A stretch of 64,000 nt of DNA. Origin: Komagataeibacter xylinus NBRC 15237 (GTDB lineage: Bacteria > Pseudomonadota > Alphaproteobacteria > Acetobacterales > Acetobacteraceae). Of this stretch, positions 61,377-64,000 are shown one piece after another. The DNA lies in NCBI RefSeq assembly GCF_001571345.1, contig NZ_BCTP01000004.1, positions 104,049 to 168,048 on the forward strand, read 5' to 3'. A program made the position numbers and the translations under genes. Numbering within the stretch: the stretch's first letter is position 1; each line of letters starts with the position of its first letter. Under the pieces are notes generated by a model, which did no database searches, had not been told where the DNA came from, and was given only the letters and a program-made list of their open reading frames with translations.

Positions 61377-62888
61377 TCAAAAGAAGCCGCGCTTCTTTTC
61401 GCTGTAGCTGACCAGCATGTTCTTGGTCTGCTGGTAGTGCTCGAGCACCATCTTGTGGGTCTCGCGCCCGATGCCGGACTTCTTGTAGCCACCAAAGGCC
61501 GCATGCGCCGGATAGACGTGGTAGCAGTTGACCCACACGCGACCGGCCTCAAGGCCGCGGCCCATGCGGTAGCAGGTGTTGGCATCGCGGCTCCACACAC
61601 CCGAGCCGAGGCCGAAGGGGGTGTCGTTGGCGATGGCCAGCGCTTCTTCTTCCGTCTTGAAAGTGGTCACGGCCAGAACCGGGCCAAAGATCTCTTCCTG
61701 GAAGATGCGCATCTTGTTGTTGCCCTTGAACACGGTCGGCTGCACGTAGCACCCGTTGTTCAGGTCGCCACCAAGGTCGGGGCGGCCGCCACCGGTCAGC
61801 AGCTGGGCGCCTTCACCCTTGCCGATGTCGATGTAGGACAGGATCTTTTCCTGGTGGCCGTGCGAGTTCTGCGCGCCCATCATGGTGTTGGGGTCAAGCG
61901 GGTTGCCCTGGCGGATCGCCTTGATGCGGGGCAGGGCAAGTTCCATGAACTTCTCATAGATCGATTCATGCACCAGCGCGCGGCTGGGGCACGAGCAGAT
62001 CTGGCCCTGGTTGAGGGCGAACATGGTGAAGCCTTCGACCGCCTTGTCGAGGTAATCGTCGTCCTTGTCCATGATGTCGGCGAAGAAGATGTTCGGCGAC
62101 TTGCCGCCCAGCTCCAGCGTTGCCGGGATCAGGTGCTCGGCGGCAGCATGCGCGATCATCTTGCCGGTAGGGGTGGAACCGGTGAAGGCGATCTTGGCAA
62201 TGCGGTCGCTGTTGGACAGGGCGGCGCCCACGTCGCGGCCCAGGCCGTTGACAATGTTCAGCGTGCCGGCCGGGAACAGGTCACCGATCAGTTCCATCAG
62301 CACCAGCATGGAGGCCGGCGTGCTCTCGGCAGGCTTCATGACCACGCAGTTACCGGCGACCAGTGCGGGCGCCAGCTTCCACGAGCCCATGAGCAGCGGG
62401 AAGTTCCACGGAATGATCTGCGCCACGACGCCGAGCGGCTCATGGAAGTGGTAGGCGATGGTGGTTGCGTCGATCTCGCTCAGCGTGCCTTCCTGGGCGC
62501 GGATGCAGCCAGCGAAGTAGCGGAAATGGTCGATCGCGAGCGGGATGTCGGCGGTCAGGGTTTCACGGATGGGCTTGCCGTTGTCCCATGTCTCGGCCCG
62601 GGCGAGCAGGTCGAGGTTCTTTTCCATGACATCGGCTGCCTTGAGCAGGATCAGCGCGCGGTCGGCAGGCGCCATCTCGCCCCAGGCTTTCTTTGCCTTG
62701 TGGGCTGCATCAAGTGCCAGCTCCACGTCGGCTGCGGTGGAAGCGGGCACTTCGCACAGCACGCGGCCATCAACGGGGGAGGTGTTGGTCAGGTAGTGAC
62801 CATCGACGGGGGCAACCCATTTGCCACCAATATAGTTACCATAACGGGACTTGAACGGCGGGGCTGCCGTGATGCTGTCTGCTGACAC
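61377..62888 (-). CDS. NAD-dependent aldehyde dehydrogenase, ExaC/AcoD type
   Basis: 503 residues, matching the roughly 506 of ExaC/AldA acetaldehyde dehydrogenases. The start is a GTG preceded by AAGGAAAA. Catalytic Cys298 in [11 protein letters not shown], Glu259 in LELGGKSP, Asn162 in PWNFPLLMG and Lys185 in MKPAESTP. The pattern [14 protein letters not shown] and the C-terminus [22 protein letters not shown] are characteristic of this branch, which oxidises acetaldehyde and related short aldehydes to acids. In an acetic acid bacterium it would be a cytosolic complement to the membrane-bound PQQ enzymes. It is upstream of the second NDH-2. Confidence 0.92.
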   Translation of the reverse strand: MSADSITAAPPFKSRYGNYIGGKWVAPVDGHYLTNTSPVDGRVLCEVPASTAADVELALDAAHKAKKAWGEMAPADRALILLKAADVMEKNLDLLARAETWDNGKPIRETLTADIPLAIDHFRYFAGCIRAQEGTLSEIDATTIAYHFHEPLGVVAQIIPWNFPLLMGSWKLAPALVAGNCVVMKPAESTPASMLVLMELIGDLFPAGTLNIVNGLGRDVGAALSNSDRIAKIAFTGSTPTGKMIAHAAAEHLIPATLELGGKSPNIFFADIMDKDDDYLDKAVEGFTMFALNQGQICSCPSRALVHESIYEKFMELALPRIKAIRQGNPLDPNTMMGAQNSHGHQEKILSYIDIGKGEGAQLLTGGGRPDLGGDLNNGCYVQPTVFKGNNKMRIFQEEIFGPVLAVTTFKTEEEALAIANDTPFGLGSGVWSRDANTCYRMGRGLEAGRVWVNCYHVYPAHAAFGGYKKSGIGRETHKMVLEHYQQTKNMLVSYSEKKRGFF

Positions 62889-63410
62889 GGTGATTTTCCT
62901 TCAGGGTAATGGTGTATTCATCAGGCCGGGGGCGCAAAAGTGCATTATGCGCAGTGCAGAAAGCCCGGCATGCAGAAAATACAGTAAAAATATTTCGTTT
63001 TTGGTTTGTTTTTACTTTTTATGATGTCCCAGAATGCCAGATATTCGGAAATTCATTCTCATGGTCGTGTAAAGCATAAGTCTATGCCTTTCCTGCAAAC
63101 CGGACAGTTCTGGATATGCCCCGGTGGAAAGCCGGAGAATCATCTGTATTCATTGATATATAGACGCGCCCTCTCACGCAAGGGAGAGGACGGTAACGTA
63201 ACCGTGATATGTGCATCAAGTGTCATTAGAACCGGAGTGTAAAACCATATAAAACAATATGTTAAACAATTATCAAAAAGGAAATATTTTATGTTTTCAT
63301 GCAACCGTCCCCGCATCGGGGTCGTGAGGATGCATACGCGAACAGCCACGGCGGGCGTGGCTGTCGGTTGCAGGGGGCGTGAAGGAAAGCGCGCGGGCAA
63401 ACCGTTGTGT
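62889..63410. other. 522-bp intergenic region upstream of the aldehyde dehydrogenase
   Basis: No credible gene. The right part (63230-63300) is strongly AT-rich. The first 160 bp adjoining the dehydrogenase should contain its promoter; GTGCATTATGCGCAGTGC (62940 region) is a short imperfect dyad there. CTCTC and GAGAG arms around 63170-63187 form a weak hairpin. The 3' end near the SGNH gene holds the hairpin described separately. Confidence 0.45.
63342..63364 (-). terminator. Hairpin downstream of the SGNH-domain gene
   Basis: Perfect 9-bp inverted repeat ACAGCCACG and CGTGGCTGT around GCGGG, located about 47 bp beyond the stop of the minus-strand SGNH gene. A second small hairpin (CCCCG/CGGGG) follows at 63309-63321. 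No T-run is present, so it is a possible rather than a certain terminator. Confidence 0.45.
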
Positions 63411-64000
63411 TTACTTGTCCGCCATTGTGGAGGGCGCGACATTGATCAGGCCATTGAGGGCGAATTCGCCTCCCACGCCTGACAGGTGCTGGGAGTCTAC
63501 ATAAAGCGAGGCGGCCCCGCGGCTGAACCGGCACCCCTGGAGCGTGCAGAAACGCTCATATAACGAGGCATAGGTTATGCCGCCAACCGTAGTGGCGGCC
63601 GCATGCACGGCATTTTCAATGGAACGCGCGGGCGTTACGACCCGGGGCAGGGGCGCGATCCCTCCGGTAAGCGCCAGGGCAGGGTCAAGCTGGTGTTCGA
63701 CCCATGAGCGTACGGGCATGAACGCCGTAACCGCCTCACGCGCGGGGTCGAGGTGGAAATGCGGCGCATCACCCAGCACGATCACTTTCTTGCCTGCATG
63801 TGTCAGGATGGTTTCGGTGCGGATCAGGGCCGCGCGCATGCGCGCGATGCCCGCCACCACGCCATCATCGACCGGATGTTTGGGGTCAACATAGGCGTCA
63901 TCGCCCGCATCGGCCTCAAAGGGGGCGGACCAGTAGCCGGTCAGGACCACCAGTTGCACTTCCGGGCTGTTGGCCACCAGTGTTATGGCGCGTTCGTTAT
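63411..64000 (-). CDS. SGNH-domain protein, C-terminal part (acyltransferase-3/OafA-type), truncated by the window
   Basis: The frame is open to the right window edge (it reads NERAITLVANSPEVQ before the first in-window GTG), so the N-terminus is missing. The visible 195 residues look like the periplasmic SGNH hydrolase domain often fused behind an acyltransferase-3 membrane domain in O-antigen or exopolysaccharide acetylases. Supporting motifs are VQLVVLTGYWSAPFE, KVIVLGDAPHFHLDP and the catalytic DSQHLSGVGGEFAL (Asp and His). An acylation role on a cell-surface polysaccharide is inferred; the membrane domain itself is not visible. Confidence 0.7.
   Translation of the reverse strand, partial: NERAITLVANSPEVQLVVLTGYWSAPFEADAGDDAYVDPKHPVDDGVVAGIARMRAALIRTETILTHAGKKVIVLGDAPHFHLDPAREAVTAFMPVRSWVEHQLDPALALTGGIAPLPRVVTPARSIENAVHAAATTVGGITYASLYERFCTLQGCRFSRGAASLYVDSQHLSGVGGEFALNGLINVAPSTMADK

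Noticed and set aside
59856..62885. Very long plus-strand frame of about 1000 codons opposite ndh and the aldehyde dehydrogenase
   Set aside because: It is entirely antisense to two clear enzyme genes; such frames are common opposite high-GC genes with strong third-position bias.
63140..63240. Possible small genes in the AT-rich gap before the aldehyde dehydrogenase
   Set aside because: Frames lack ribosome sites and consistent codon use; the composition fits a promoter region.
1..64000. tRNA, rRNA, CRISPR arrays, transposases and prophage genes
   Set aside because: None was recognised on either strand; the only mobile-like features are the short palindromic elements.

Overview
The window reads as a chromosomal segment of a high-GC acetic acid bacterium (Acetobacteraceae), most likely Komagataeibacter/Gluconacetobacter. 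This is an inference from protein style, two type II NADH dehydrogenases, NAD-dependent aldehyde dehydrogenases, OprB and alginate-export type porins, and a short nested-palindrome repeat in many intergenic gaps. No rRNA, tRNA, CRISPR array, transposase or prophage gene was recognised. Coding density is high and almost all genes belong to known families.

Layout. 1-9.4 kb: 3' part of an NhaA antiporter, a divergent LysR/SDR pair, an ABC exporter, an AT-rich orphan T6SS-immunity-like gene, tRNA hydroxylase TrhO, an unrecognised 225-aa protein, an ArsC-family reductase and an amino-acid permease. 9.6-15.6 kb: the NAD block, an unusual diacylglycerol-kinase/NrtR fusion, then nadA-nadB-nadC with a candidate NrtR operator, then a very glutamine-rich exported protein. 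15.8-23.3 kb: LysR regulator, succinate-semialdehyde-type dehydrogenase, and a YhaO/YhaN-like nuclease-ATPase pair. 23.5-31 kb: a frameshifted small exported protein, cold-shock protein, PiuC hydroxylase plus TonB-dependent siderophore receptor (iron uptake, candidate Fur box), OprB porin, and an orphan PhoR-like kinase. 31.4-40.7 kb: LysR, NAD malic enzyme, FUSC efflux protein, LysR, and alanine racemase/D-amino-acid dehydrogenase with a divergent Lrp regulator.

41-48.5 kb holds a coherent glycerol regulon: glpF diverges from glpD-glpK-glpX-fba-glpR, and both promoters carry a GlpR-type palindrome of the ATGTTCG/CGAACAT form. The operon takes glycerol to DHAP and then, through aldolase and fructose-bisphosphatase, into gluconeogenesis. 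48.6-64 kb: SDR, first NDH-2, metQ-metN-metI methionine importer with a 23-bp palindrome upstream, alginate-export-type porin, small membrane protein, two alpha/beta hydrolases, a 2H phosphoesterase-like protein, TetR, second NDH-2, ExaC-type aldehyde dehydrogenase, and the C-terminal part of an SGNH-domain protein running off the end.

The most unusual signals are the kinase-NrtR fusion beside nadABC, the MITE-like three-way-junction repeats that sit mostly between convergent genes, the homopolymer frameshift near 23.63 kb, and the glutamine-rich exported repeat protein.
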